Below are positions 42,482 to 53,908 of a stretch of 64,000 bases of DNA, piece by piece. The position numbers and the translations under genes are program-made. The DNA comes from Whalleya microplaca (taxonomy: Eukaryota > Ascomycota > Sordariomycetes > Xylariales > Xylariaceae), in assembly GCA_022497155.1 (NCBI GenBank), contig MU385712.1, positions 1,177,765 through 1,241,764 on the forward strand, written 5' to 3'. Under the pieces are notes generated by a model, which saw only the letters and a list, made by a program, of their open reading frames with translations, was not told the origin of the DNA and did not search any database. The stretch's first letter is position 1. Each line of letters begins with the position of its first letter.

Positions 42482-43223
42482 GGCATCAATAGCCAGCCCA
42501 CAGGAGGAGAGAGAAACGGGGGACAATTACGCATCGCATCGCATCGCATCGCATACATGGCATGGCATTGCATTTTATTGGCGTTTAGGGAACGGGACTG
42601 GACTGCATATCATGAAGGCTGGGGCTGCGGCTTGGGGGCTGCGGGCTTTGGCACGAACTACGGTTGATGAATGGAATGGCGTTTTAGGTGAAGAAGGGCT
42701 TCTTCGCATTGTTTGATATACCCGAGTACGAGTTCTTCGATAACAACAACAATATTTTCATCAAGCGTTTCCATCCATTGAGCCAGTGACTCCAGTGCAG
42801 TGTTGGGAGCAGAATGTGACTGTGTCGCCCATATCACTCCGTCACTTCGGGTGCATTGTAAATGCGTAGAGGCGAGCCGTATATGAACGACTCCGTCGCT
42901 TTGTGGTTACAAGCCACCATCACTAACCTTACTCATATTGCGTGCTCGGAATAAGCTCATTGGCACATCTTGCTTCAGTAGGTCTTCAATAATTCTAGAT
43001 TATCGCCATCTCGTAGCCGATCTGGTGTCAATCTGGTGTTCCGCGATCTCGGCATGGTGCAGGTGATGCGATAAAGGCCCGATAGGCCCATCTCGGGGTC
43101 GACATCACCAGATCCCTCATGGCGCGGCGCTTTCGGAGTCCGCGACTGGTATCGTGGCCGTAATATTGGCTCTGATCCGGCATCATTGAATTTTTTTTCT
43201 CTTTTCCTTCAGATCACGAGCAT
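42482..43223. other. Convergent spacer with GCATC pentamer array
   Basis: The pentamer GCATC is repeated head to tail at about 42531-42554. The same pentamer forms short arrays near 13802-13819 and 41597-41620. No gene seen. Confidence 0.6.
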
Positions 43224-43561
43224 TCACGCAGCAATAGGAATTTGGTTCTCGGCGGGTTCGGGAGCCGGTGGTTCGAGGGCAGGCTTGGGCAGGTTATCCT
43301 AGACCGGATAGTCAACACTTCCTTGTTCAGAAGAAAAAAAAAGTCAGAGAGTGGAATGCGAACCTGATCAAAGATGACCCGGATCATCAGACTGCAGCTG
43401 GGACACACAGCGATGTCGGTAGCCTCGTCTTGCAGGTCGGCGAGCGCAATCTCGAAGCGATCGCCACAGGGACAAGGGTAGTGGTAAATCTGGATCGTCT
43501 CGTCGAAGGTCATGTCTTCGATCTCGACCTCGTCGTAGACTGCTATCTCGTCGTCGGCCAT
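43224..43561 (-). CDS. DPH3: Diphthamide biosynthesis protein 3 (CSL zinc-finger)
   Basis: Exons 43561-43364 and 43298-43224, with a 65-nt intron (donor GTTCGC, acceptor TCTAG) in phase 0; 90 residues. The CSL-type zinc (or iron) site is complete: [12 protein letters not shown] supplies Cys30 and Cys32, and [16 protein letters not shown] supplies Cys53 and Cys56. The second exon gives a short Pro/Ala-rich tail, [19 protein letters not shown]. Dph3 (Kti11) feeds electrons to the radical-SAM Dph1-Dph2 enzyme in the first step of diphthamide synthesis on eEF2, and also serves Elongator in tRNA wobble-uridine modification. Length and motif spacing match the family exactly. Cytosolic. Confidence 0.96.
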
Positions 43562-44358
43562 GGTTAAGATATATGTATAGCGTTTTTCGTCCTGGGTGGG
43601 TTGTGAACAGGAAAGGTGGAAGTAATAGGAATAGGTAATAAATCAGTCGCATAAAGAAGCCACCAGAGAAATATTTTAGAACCCCGCGATCTCTCCAGTG
43701 TGACTCGCAAATCGGATAGGCACGGTATTATGTAATACATACCTTACTTACATACGCACGATCGGAGTATGCGCCCAGAATCTCCGATCCTATGCTTCAC
43801 TAGCCACAATATTATTAAACTACCTAGGTATGCCAAGTGAAGCGGTCACATCAGCCACAATGGCACTAATACGCATTTACACTGTTACTGCCACATCAGC
43901 CACAGGTCGTAGTCTTTCAGCTGCCGACGGCGTTAGTAGCATCCGCCGAGTCTGGGGGAGATCACATGCAAGCAAAACGTCACCAATCCAGGAATGCAAC
44001 CACTAACATTAGTCGCATCCGCCGAGGAACTGTAACCACTGCTCCCCTTCATAACTCGTCCAAGCTTCACACGCTCTCAGACTCTAGACGAAAGTCTGTT
44101 GCGATTCCAGTATGCGCAGCTATGTAACTTCGATAATCTTAAAGTGACTACTAAACTCTTTAATCACGATCCCGCTTATTCAATCGATCTGCTTCATGGG
44201 CTGATTTACAAACCTCAATTGCTTTGGGCCAGCACGAATCAAAGGCGAACCCCTCAACTCGAATCGCCGAGGTCCAAAGCCACCACCACCTCCTCCCGTT
44301 ACCGTGGTTAGACACAACTACTACTATCACTACCACTAGTACTATAATTACTCTCACC
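43562..44358. other. Divergent promoter region, DPH3 and ABC transporter
   Basis: ACATCAGCCACA occurs twice (near 43848 and 43891). Another direct repeat, CATCCGCCGAG preceded by TTAGT, occurs near 43931 and 44009. Their pairing in a shared promoter is suggestive of regulatory sites but unproven. Confidence 0.4.
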
Positions 44359-46596
44359 ATGGCAGTCCAGTCCAAGCTGATCCTCCCCAACCGGTCCCTC
44401 AAGCACGTCGTCGCGCAGCTGACGAAGCTCTACGTCTCGAATCGCACCCGCATCTCGCGCGCCGTGTACCTGACCCTCTTCCTCGCGCTCGCGAACCGCA
44501 TCCGCCATGCGGTCTCTGAACAGAAAGCCGCGTCGGCGCGCGAGGCCGCCAAGCGCCGGTCCGGCACCACCTCCAGCGACGGCGCCGACGCCTCCAAGAA
44601 GAAGAAGGTCGAGCTGAACCGCGAGTTCTTCCGCTCGCTGCTGCGCCTCCTGCGCATCGTCGTGCCCGGCTTGCGCAGCAAGGAGACCCGGTTGCTCATA
44701 TCGCATAGCTTCTTTTTGGTCGTGCGCACGCTTATTAGTCTGAAGGTGGCCGAGATGGATGGTGCGATTGTGAAGGCCCTGGTCAGAGGCAGTGGGAGGG
44801 AGTTCTTGACGAGGATCGTGTGGTGGATGTTGATTGCGGTACCTGCGACGTTTACAAACTCTATGGTAAGAGATTGATTGGGATCAATGGCGATGCAAGA
44901 GACGTACTGATGTGATGGATTTGCAGTTGTCTTACCACCAGGCGGAATTGTCACTCAAGTATCGGACACGATTGACGCAATATATACACGACAAATATCT
45001 GTCCCAGCTCACATTTTATGGAATCTCCGCGTTAGATGATCGGATAAAGAATCCAGATCAGCTCATCGCGGTGGATGTGGCCAAGTTCTCAAACAGTTTA
45101 GCAGAGCTATACAGCAACCTAGCGAAGCCAATATTAGATATGGTAAGTTCTCGCAAGCTATCGGCCAGTTACAGTGATCTAATACACGACAGACTATATA
45201 TACTTGGTCGTTATCCAAAAGTGTAGGCGGCGAAGGTGTGATGTTCATGTCATTACTCGTACAGCTCTCAGCCAATGTAATGCGTGCCCTCACACCACCT
45301 TTCGGGAAGTACGTGGCCGACGAAGCGCGATTAGAGGGAGAGTTCAGATTTCAGCACTCGAGAATAATTGACTATAGTGAAGAGGTCGCGCTCTATCATG
45401 GTCACGAGGCCGAGAAAGACACCCTCGACAAAGGGTATTTTACTCTTATCAAGCACGTTAACTACATCTTGCGTCGGCGTTTCTATCACGGAGTTATGGA
45501 AGACTTCGTTATCAAATACTTTTGGGGTGCCCTCGGTCTCCTGCTCTGCAGCGTTCCTGTCTTCTTCAAACTCCCAGGCCAATTGGCGGGGTCTGGCATG
45601 GGCGATCGGACGGAAACATTTGTCACCAACCGACGGATGTTGCTGAGCGCATCCGACGCCTTCGGACGATTAATGTTTTCTTACCGCGAAATCATGGAGT
45701 TGGCTGGCTATACATCACGGGTTGCATCCCTGTTAGAAGTGATGGACGACATTCAAGCTGGGCATTTCGAGAAGAAACTCGTTTCTAGTTCAGGCATTGA
45801 AGATAACGAGGCAGTCTTGAAAGGCAGAGGCAAAGTGGTCGAGAGCGAGAATATTGAGTTTATTGATGTACCAATTATCTCGCCTAACGGCGACGTTCTC
45901 GTCCGAGCACTGTCATTCTCGTTGAGGCCGGGTGACCACCTTCTCGTGGTTGGCCCCAACGGTTGCGGGAAGTCGAGTCTCTTCCGCATCCTAGGCGGAT
46001 TGTGGCCTGTTTACGGCGGCACAGTGTACAAGCCACCATTCACGGACATTTTCTACATTCCACAACGACCTTACCTGTCACGCGGCAGCCTCCGCCAGCA
46101 AATAACGTATCCGGACAGCTTACGCACTGTGCGCGCACGGGGCGTCACCGATGCACAGCTCCTGGACATCCTGAAGATCCTCTCGCTCGAGCACCTCGTC
46201 GATTCCTACGAGGAAGGCTGGGACGCGGAAGCCGAGTGGCGGGACGTCCTCTCGGCCGGTCTGCAGCAGCGCGTGGCCATGGCGCGCCTCTTCTACCACA
46301 AGCCGCGGTACGCGATCCTCGACGAGTGCACGAGCAGCGTGACGCTCGAGCTCGAGAAGGTCATGTACGACAACGCGAAGGCGCTGGGGATCACGCTGAT
46401 GACCGTCAGCCACCGACGGAGCCTGTGGAAGTACCACAGCAGGATTCTACAGTTCGACGGACAGGGCCATTACGTGTTTACGAAGCTCGACGCCGACAAG
46501 AGGCTGAAGCTCGAGGACGAGAAGGAAGAGCTGGACGTCTCGCTGAGACAAGTGCCGGAAATCGAGAGGAGGATTCGCGAGCTGACTGACAATTGA
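44359..46596 (+). CDS. PXA2: Peroxisomal fatty-acid ABC half-transporter (ABCD family)
   Basis: Exons 44359-44865, 44927-45142 and 45193-46596, all phase 0; 708 residues, typical for an ABCD half-transporter. The second junction reads [21 protein letters not shown]. The N-terminal half is the transmembrane domain and carries the ABCD-specific EAA-like loop, [18 protein letters not shown] (about 300-317). The nucleotide-binding domain has Walker [10 protein letters not shown] (495-503), signature LSAGLQQR (594-601) and Walker [10 protein letters not shown] (614-622). Fungal Pxa1-Pxa2 heterodimers import activated long-chain acids into peroxisomes for beta-oxidation. The short N-terminus favours a Pxa2-type over a Pxa1-type assignment; the partner is not in this window. 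Confidence 0.92.
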
Positions 46597-48054
46597 AGCG
46601 AAGCGGTGAAGCGGTGAACAAGTCGAGTAAGTGGGAATTTTTAATTATGGATGTGAGGGGGGGCCCGCGCTATATATTAAGGGCGAATTCTGCCACCCTC
46701 GTCTTATATCCGTAGACAGTTAATAGGACGCTTTCTTGATAGCTTGCAGGTGCCAGTTTTGTTGTTATCTTTCTATCTCGGGTTGTGGGAGAGTGCAGCG
46801 AAGACGGTTCCGCCTGTCGCTTGGACCCTCTTGTGTTGTATGCAATGGTCTGATTAATCTCGCACCCGCCAGTCGCCAGTCGTGATACCAATCTGGGGAC
46901 ACCTTGCAGTATGGGGCTTACGCACGTTTTGCATACGTCGGGGTCCCCATCTTCTTACCTAACCAGAGGGTCCGTCGAGTTCCTGTTTTCGGCGAGAGGG
47001 TTCAATTTGACCCGACGGAATGCAGAATCTATTATCAAGCATAACCGACGCAACGGGGTTATCTCGACCAATCAAGCCGCCGTCGTGTTTTTCTCCGTTG
47101 GGGATCTCTCTCCCTCCACCCTCAGACATTCGCGATGCCAGGATGCACGGCATCATTCCCCACGCGCGTGGGGAAGAACGTTGGAGAAGTCGTGCGGGAT
47201 CAACACCACCAATAACCCACTTCGTAGTGCTAAGCTCATAAGCCTCATGCAGGGTGACTTGGCTACATAGACATATATCTCCTAGGCACGAGCCGGCGGC
47301 CGGCCAGAGCCTCAGGATAGACCTGCCCTTTATATGACGGGTCATTATCTCGCATGGCTTCTAGATCTCGGCCGGCAGTTGGATGGGCGTTTCCGCTCGC
47401 TGATGGATGGACCATTCGACGCCTCTCCCGTCAATGCCGCTCCTGGCCGGCGAGAAGAGTCAAATTGGCCTGGATCGTCAGGTCGCCACACCACGTGCTC
47501 AGCGCGCGGTTGCATCACTTTAGGCGGAGCCCTCGATCTTTAGTTCTCTAGTCGCGAGCTCCACCAGACCGAGAAAGGGCCGCATGCGAATCGGGTCGTC
47601 GATCCCGGTAGCGCGCCCTTCTCTTTCTCGTCGCTGGTGTATTCACGATAGGCATAGTCGACTTGCTGCAAAATTTCTTCGGCCCTGTCACCTGTGACGG
47701 GCTAGCTGGCTAGATGCTGGCTGCTGATGGATGAGTCGACTCATTTACTCCAAAGTCCCGCGTTGTCCGTGCTCCCCACCAAACCCCAGCATTACATCCT
47801 TCCACCGCGACGTCTTGGTATTAGTCCCATGGGGTTTCCTGGTAACTGCAACGTCATGGCCCGTGAGGAGGGGGGAATAGAGAGAAAGCACGGGGCGGTT
47901 GATGGCGAGCCCTGACTGTTAAGTTAAAGGGACCTTCTCTAGACGTTGGTCTGGTTCCCCTTCTCCTCCTCTTACGACTCTCGCCTTCCCACCCCCTAAC
48001 TCCTCTCTCTCCCTTTGACGTTCCGTCCCGTCACGTACCTATATTCCTAGAAAC
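46597..48054. other. Intergenic; promoter of the sugar transporter
   Basis: No supported gene in about 1.4 kb. The last 110 bp before the transporter are strongly CT-rich, as in promoters of well-expressed filamentous-fungal genes. Confidence 0.5.
47774..47789. promoter_or_regulatory. Paired CreA/Cre1-type motifs
   Basis: CCCCAC (47774-47779) and CCCCAG (47784-47789) are reverse complements of GTGGGG and CTGGGG, both matching the SYGGRG consensus of the carbon-catabolite repressor CreA. Closely spaced pairs are the functional form. They lie about 270 bp before a sugar-transporter start, which fits, but short motifs also occur by chance. Confidence 0.4.
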
Positions 48055-49728
48055 ATGGGTCTCATTAATCTCCAAGCCGAAGCCCTGGCCAGGCTGCAGA
48101 TTGCCCTCATCGTCTGCCCGGCCTTTGTCCTGTTCGGCTACAACCAGGCGGGGATCGGGGGTCTGCTCACGGAGCCAGACTGGGTCGACACCTTCCCGGA
48201 GATCGACACGGTCAACTCGACTGGAGCGGACAAGAGTAAGAAGTCGACGCTCCAGGGCTTCGTCGTGGCGACCTTCGTCATCGGCGCCTTTCTCGGCTCG
48301 CTGCTGTGCTCGTACACGGGCGACAAGTTCGGGCGGCGCAACGTCATCTTCTTCGCCGGCATCTGCACGCTGATCGGCGAGATCCTCGAGGCGGCGTCGT
48401 TCGGGCTCGCGCAGTTCATCGTCGGCCGCGTCATCGTCGGCCTGGGCGTGGGCCAGCTCAGCTCGCTCGTGCCGGTGTGGCAGAGCGAGACGTCGGGCGC
48501 GCAGAACCGCGGGCGCCACGTCGTGCTGACCGGCCTGTTCATCTGCCTCGGGTACGTGCTGGAGTCGTGGATCGACCTCGGCTTCTTCGAGTACCACTCG
48601 GGGCCCATCACCTGGCGCCCGCCGATCGCCATCGCCTGCTTCTTCTCGCTCGTGCTCATGGCCTCCGTCTACATCTTCCCGGAGTCCCCCCGCTGGCTCG
48701 TCATGAAGGGCAAGTCCGAGCAGGCCCGCGTCAACCTCGCCATCTACCGCGGCCTCCCCGAGGACTCCTTCGAGATCCAGAGCGAGATCACCGGCATCGA
48801 GCACTCGCTCGAAATCACCGCCAGCACCGGCAAGGCGAAGCTGAGCGATATGTTGAAGATGGGCGAAGACAAGCTTTTGTACCGTTTCGGACTCTGCATC
48901 CTCTTGCAATTCTACCAGCAGATGTCGTAAGTAGTAGCAGTGCATTCTCTCATATAGGTATGCGCACATTAATTACAGTAAGCTGACTACGGATATAGTG
49001 GAAGCAATCTCATTAGCGTCTACGCTCCCATCCTCTTCCAGCAGAACCTCGGAATGAGCAGTGAAATCTCTCGAGTTCTCTCTGCTGGAGCCCTGACCTG
49101 GAAGTTCCTCTCATCCTTCCTGGCCTTCGTCTGCATCGACCGCTTCGGCCGTCGTGCCGTCTTTATCATCAGCGGCGCCGGCATGTCGAGCTGCATGGTT
49201 GCTCTTGCTATTGCCACCTCGTTCCCGGAGTCCAATAAGCCTGCGCAGATCGCCGCCGGTTGCTTCATCTACCTTTACAACACATTCGTTCCGATTGGCT
49301 TCCTGGGCGCGAACTTCTTGTACTGTACCGAGGTGGCACCCCTCCGCTTACGTATGGCCATGAGTTCCATCTCGACTGCCAACCATTGGCTATGGTTAGT
49401 CCACTCTCCAATCGATATTTTTAAGATGACTATTTGCTAACGCATCAATTTCAGGAACTTCGTCGTAGTTATGATCACGCCCGTCGCCATTAACACCATC
49501 GGCTGGCAATACTACATTGTCTTCGCGGTCATCGCGGCCTGCGTGCCAGTCTCGGTGTACTTCCTGTTCCCCGAGACCATGAACCGGAATCTCGAGGAGA
49601 TCGATCTCATGTTCAAGCAGTCGCCGTCCGTCTGGTCGACCGTGCGCTTCGCCAAGAACCGCCCGATCGCCATGCCTCAGGAGTTCGACGAGAAGAGCGA
49701 CAGCAAACCCGACCACGTCGAGGGTTGA
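48055..49728 (+). CDS. MFS sugar transporter
   Basis: Exons 48055-48926, 48999-49394 and 49455-49728 (introns 72 and 60 nt, GTAAGT/GTTAGT donors); 513 residues, normal for a 12-helix sugar porter. Family signatures are all present: GDKFGRRNVIF after helix 2, IVGRVIVGLGVGQLSSLVPVWQSE in helices 4-5, PESPRWLVMKGK before the central loop, LQFYQQMSGSNLISVYAP in helix 7, DRFGRRAVFI after helix 8 and PETMNRNLEEIDLMF at the end. The QQ..G.N motif in helix 7 binds hexose in characterised homologues. Plasma-membrane import of a hexose or related sugar is likely; the exact substrate is not readable. A possible CreA pair upstream fits glucose control. Very high third-position GC creates long antisense frames that are not genes. 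Confidence 0.94.
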
Positions 49729-51368
49729 ACTGTTTCTTTATGACCTAATGTTGCTATATTGATGCGTTTTGCTCTTGTATTGCTTCCCCTGCTCTATATA
49801 TATACCTATATATACATGTATTCCGCGCTCCTGCCTATAGAGACCTAGAGATACACCCCTAGACTATTACTGCTAGATTGACTATATTATTGGATTGTTC
49901 GCGGCGCAGTTCGGCGTTTGTCAGAGCGGGAAGGTGATGTCATGCGATGAACACGGGTTTGCACGGCACTTGGCGTGATCATGCGGATGATAGAACATCG
50001 ACTATGAGATGGGGGACTTACATCGGCGTATTGGCGTACCTAACGATCCAATGAATATAACCTTGACCTTCGTTCTCTCATATTGCCACTCTGATGCATC
50101 ATCTGTGAAGAAACTATTGGTGAATCTATTAATAACATGCAGATTTTAGCTCTCGTAATTGGCACTAATCCATAGACCTATTGACTGCCGACATCGCACC
50201 GTTCCACAGCTGAAGTATCGATCCACCCAACCGGCAACCTAGTTAGAGCACAAGCCTGCAAACTACCAATTTTTTGGGCATGTCCTGGAAGTAGACGAAG
50301 TTGCTCAACTTGCACATTTCTATTTCACCCTTCCACCAAGGAGGTTGAAACAGTTGATGGAGGCTGAAGACAAGAGTCTTGGCCGCTACCCAAGAGCGGG
50401 GGCCAAGACATGTTCGCGTGGCATCTTCTACAACCGTACTATGTCGCATCAACTGCTTCTAGTCTAGTTCTAGCGCGTCATGACCTGCCGGGAAACGCCA
50501 AGATGAGCTTTTTTCGACCGTCGATGACCATCGCTATTCACAATTGAAAGAGATCTAATTCGCTCACCAGTTGCGGCTGCTCCTTGTAGAAGAAACTAGG
50601 CTAAGGGATGTGCATAAGAAGCGTGACCCTAAAATTGATCTCGATTTATTTATCCTTATACACTCAGTAGGCATGTCTCTACCTAGATTTCGGAAGTTCT
50701 TGGACAGAACCATATGCTTCAGCATCCGTTCAAGTCCTCGGAATAGTGGATTGGCTGTAGACATTCACGATACTTAAAGCACCAGAAAACTTGAGGACTA
50801 CGCAGTCCTGACTCCTCAAATGTTCTCCGACCAGGGAATTGCACAAATGCACTACTGTAGGTACTCACATTAGCCGGCAGGCCGGATGTAGGGTCCTCCG
50901 ACACTAAAAGTCCGCGTGGAGTGTGATAGTCACCGCTTGTCGATTTCTTCACTCGGCCATGTCAAAAGCAGTAACGATCCATAACTTCGTGGTTATCAAA
51001 AGAGGCTCTTCCGGTGGAGTGTGAAAGGGTTTCATACACCATCGGAAACAGCGGCAGTTGTTAGTATTCCTAGCAGATGACGTAGTAATCGGTCGCATTT
51101 CTCTAGATAAACTTGAGTGAGGTCTAATTCATGTCAGGACAATGACCATAGCTACCCATAACTTTTACCTTGATGAACCTTCCGATATACGCTTTTTGCT
51201 TCGATGACGAATCTTGATAATAATGGGGCATGACAATCTTGCCTGCAATAACATCAATCATAGATACCCCTATATACCCTTTCTATATACCCGAGCCAAT
51301 AATCGTCCGCATAAACAACTCATATATCCATTCAAATGATGACAATTCTTCGGTATATAGCATTTATA
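49729..51368. other. AT-rich intergenic, no gene seen
   Basis: 1.6 kb after the sugar transporter with only short unsupported frames and short TATA repeats just after the gene. Confidence 0.5.
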
Positions 51369-53203
51369 TCAATTGACAGACGAGGATGCCTTCGGCGGGT
51401 ACGGCTTTTCGCCCCGAGAGAACGCCCACTCCTCGTAGGATTCTGGGAAAATACGATCTAGATCGCTCATATAGCGAATTAATCTATCCCAGATTAGTCT
51501 CAGAAGTATGCGTAATAATCGTTTTTGAGCATACTCGTTTCGAAAAAGGCTATTCCCTACGATAGTAGCCGACACTCTAGTCTCAAAAGCACTTTATAGC
51601 TTACTATTAGCTGACTTGACGGGTGATAAGGGATGTTGAAGTTGGTTACTTACAGACTGTAAACTACAGTACCCAAGTCAATTTTCACTAGTTCTAGAAG
51701 CCTTGGCGAGTTATCAGGAGTTCTAAGAGGTACTCCATAGTTTTCCAACTTCCCAATATGCCCAAAGAAAGAAGACCTGGCTCTGACCAAGGTATAGAGG
51801 TATAAAAGAGGCTACAGATGATACTCACGTATATTTCGCCCGCCGTGATCTTCCTCGGGCGCCGATCGCTCAAAGAAGTTGTGGTAACTGTTGACGAAAG
51901 GCCACCCGGTCACCACTCGTGGGTTGGTCCAGACACCAAGGTCGACTGGATCACATAACTCATGAGTGTTTTGTCTACAATTACGTAGCCTGGTATACTT
52001 ACATTCATTGTGTCCATACATGGAACAAGGATCAAATATGATTGGCGAGCCGTCTTCATCTACAGATGCATTTCCATCCCAAAGGTCAGTGTGCAAGAGC
52101 CTGGGAACGATCTCACGCCCTCCAGTCTCGAGAGGCCGCAGAAGTCGTGGAATAATCCTATTAAACAGGACCTTAACAAGCCGCTCCATCTCTCGAGGAC
52201 GGGCCCCCTGGGCTATCTCTTCAGCACAGAACAGCAAATTCAGGTAGCGACTGAAGAAATCTTCCCAAGACAGGCTTTTCGAAAGCCGCACCGGCAATTG
52301 GCCGCTAGCCATGGTTACGTGCCATCCATATTGTCCATCGGGCGCCAGTGCCTTCTGATGCATCTCTGCAAGCCTCTGTGGCAGGAGTACCGGATCTGCA
52401 GGCTCGCCATCAAGCATATCCACGAACGTCGATAGGAGAAAATGTACACTTGGATCGTTTGCGTAATGGCCGCGTCCTATGGGTCGTGGGCAAAAGCCTG
52501 GGACAGCATCGTAGATCGCTTTGAGAGATTCAAATTCACAATTATACATGACTTCTCCGGATCGATAATTATTAACCTTAATGAAATAAGATACTGTTTC
52601 GCCATCGAGTTCGGTCTGGATCTCGGCTGTACGTGACCACGTACTATTTCCATGGGGATCAATGGAAATGATCTCTGTCCCATCTGGCAACACTGTGCAT
52701 TTCTCAGTAGCTTTCCCGTGACTGTGTACAGGTAAAAAGAAAATTAAATTCGACGTACATGCTTTAACATTGTCATCGACGTCTTCAATCAAATATTGTG
52801 GGATTACGTGAGCACCCGTCGTCCACCATGCTTCAGTCACTTGCCCCAAAGCATCTATTTCCTCGTCGACCAACGAGCTGATGTTCTTCCGAGCCTCGTG
52901 TCGATTTGACTCTTTCAATAAAAGCTTAGTGGTGAACTGCAAGGAACCTTTATTGTCATTATTCAGGATAATATTGGCGTTTTTCTCTACTTGATTTAGA
53001 TTAGCAGCTCTCAATTTAGCCAAAGCAGTTGTGTCCAAGGATGGTTGGCCATCGTCCAGTAAAATATTGGCTGTCTTTTTGACTAGCTGCTCGTCAATTA
53101 TATGTGACTGCGCTTCTTGAGTATGTCTGTCTTCCTTGATATCGCCATGTTGGAAAGTAGTCCTTCCTAGAGCAGATGGCTCCGAATTGCCGTCCGTAGT
53201 CAT
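51369..53203 (-). CDS. Fructosamine-kinase-like / aminoglycoside-phosphotransferase-fold protein
   Basis: Start ATG at 53203. The first exon runs to 52003, followed by a 57-nt intron (52002-51946, donor GTAAGT, acceptor ATCCAG) and an exon 51945-51829 ending in a GTGAGT donor. The 57-nt intron is a multiple of three and open, but splicing gives HNE-FDLGVW, the family pattern. Catalytic features: RLLHTDLWDGNASVD (HxDxWxxN loop) and IIFDPCSMYGHNE (metal-binding Asp), then WPFVNSYHNFFERSAPEEDH. A C-terminal exon around 51575-51369 (IFPESYEEWAFSRGEKPYPP) fits the family's usual end, but I could not fix its acceptor. The N-terminal 100 residues hold two related segments (KKTANILLDDGQPSLD / EKNANIILNNDNKGSL). 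Bona fide family members phosphorylate fructosamines on glycated proteins; the substrate here is unknown. Confidence 0.75.
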
Positions 53204-53255
53204 AATACTTCGCTAGGTAGTCGGATGAGCAAGCTTTAAAATACTAGTAATTCAC

Positions 53256-53639
53256 TCAACTATAGTGACAGAGGATGAAGTACACCCCCACCTTCACATC
53301 AAGCGAGATCAGGGTATGCTCTGGATTTATATAACTGCATCCTAGTTGGTTGTCCGAGGGTGGTGGCTTGCATGGTTCAGCTACTAGAGTTACATATAAT
53401 TGCTCGAGCGTACGAGGCATGCATGTAAGCACGCCTACGTAGCATCCAATGCCACCCAGTAGAGGGGGTGTGAACAGCTTTTCATCGTAGAATTGGTGGC
53501 TTACGGCTTGCAGACCAATAAGGCTTTTTACCATCCTGCAGGTAAATGGCGTGGTAAGAAATGATGCTAGGATAATATCCATGAAGAGTGAGGGGTACGT
53601 GTCTGTTGTTGCGGCTGAAAATGGCGAGACTGCTGACAT
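53256..53639 (-). CDS. Hypothetical frame, doubtful gene
   Basis: A 127-codon frame from a real ATG (MSAVSPFSAATTDTYPSLFMDIILASFLTTPF...), with two hydrophobic stretches and several Cys. A neighbouring frame (53874-53680) ends at a GTAACT that could be a donor, with CTAACATGCCAG before this frame, but no combination keeps phase. It lies in the gap between the kinase-like gene and the NLR and could simply be promoter DNA. Confidence 0.2.
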   Translation of the reverse strand: MSAVSPFSAATTDTYPSLFMDIILASFLTTPFTCRMVKSLIGLQAVSHQFYDEKLFTPPLLGGIGCYVGVLTCMPRTLEQLYVTLVAEPCKPPPSDNQLGCSYINPEHTLISLDVKVGVYFILCHYS

Positions 53640-53908
53640 ACTGGCATGTTAGCTGCGAGTTATCTGTGGTATTGCGCGGTTAGTTACCAAGAGTGAAAAC
53701 TTCAAACAGCCAAACGACCATTGGTACAGACAATGGACACTGCAGAGTTCTACCTATCAAAGATCCAAATTTGTTTGATCCTTGATACATTGTCGCTTGC
53801 GTAGGATACCTACGCAGAGAGATGGAACTCTCGAATGTCCGGATATCCGGCACTTTTTCAGCCTGAGACAACATTGCTTAGAAGGTTTTGAATGGTCGTG
53901 CTGCGATT

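Noticed and set aside
48031..48969. 312-codon antisense frame over the sugar transporter, and a 226-codon plus-strand frame
   Set aside because: They are shadows of a GC-rich third-position gene; the transporter frame has all family motifs.
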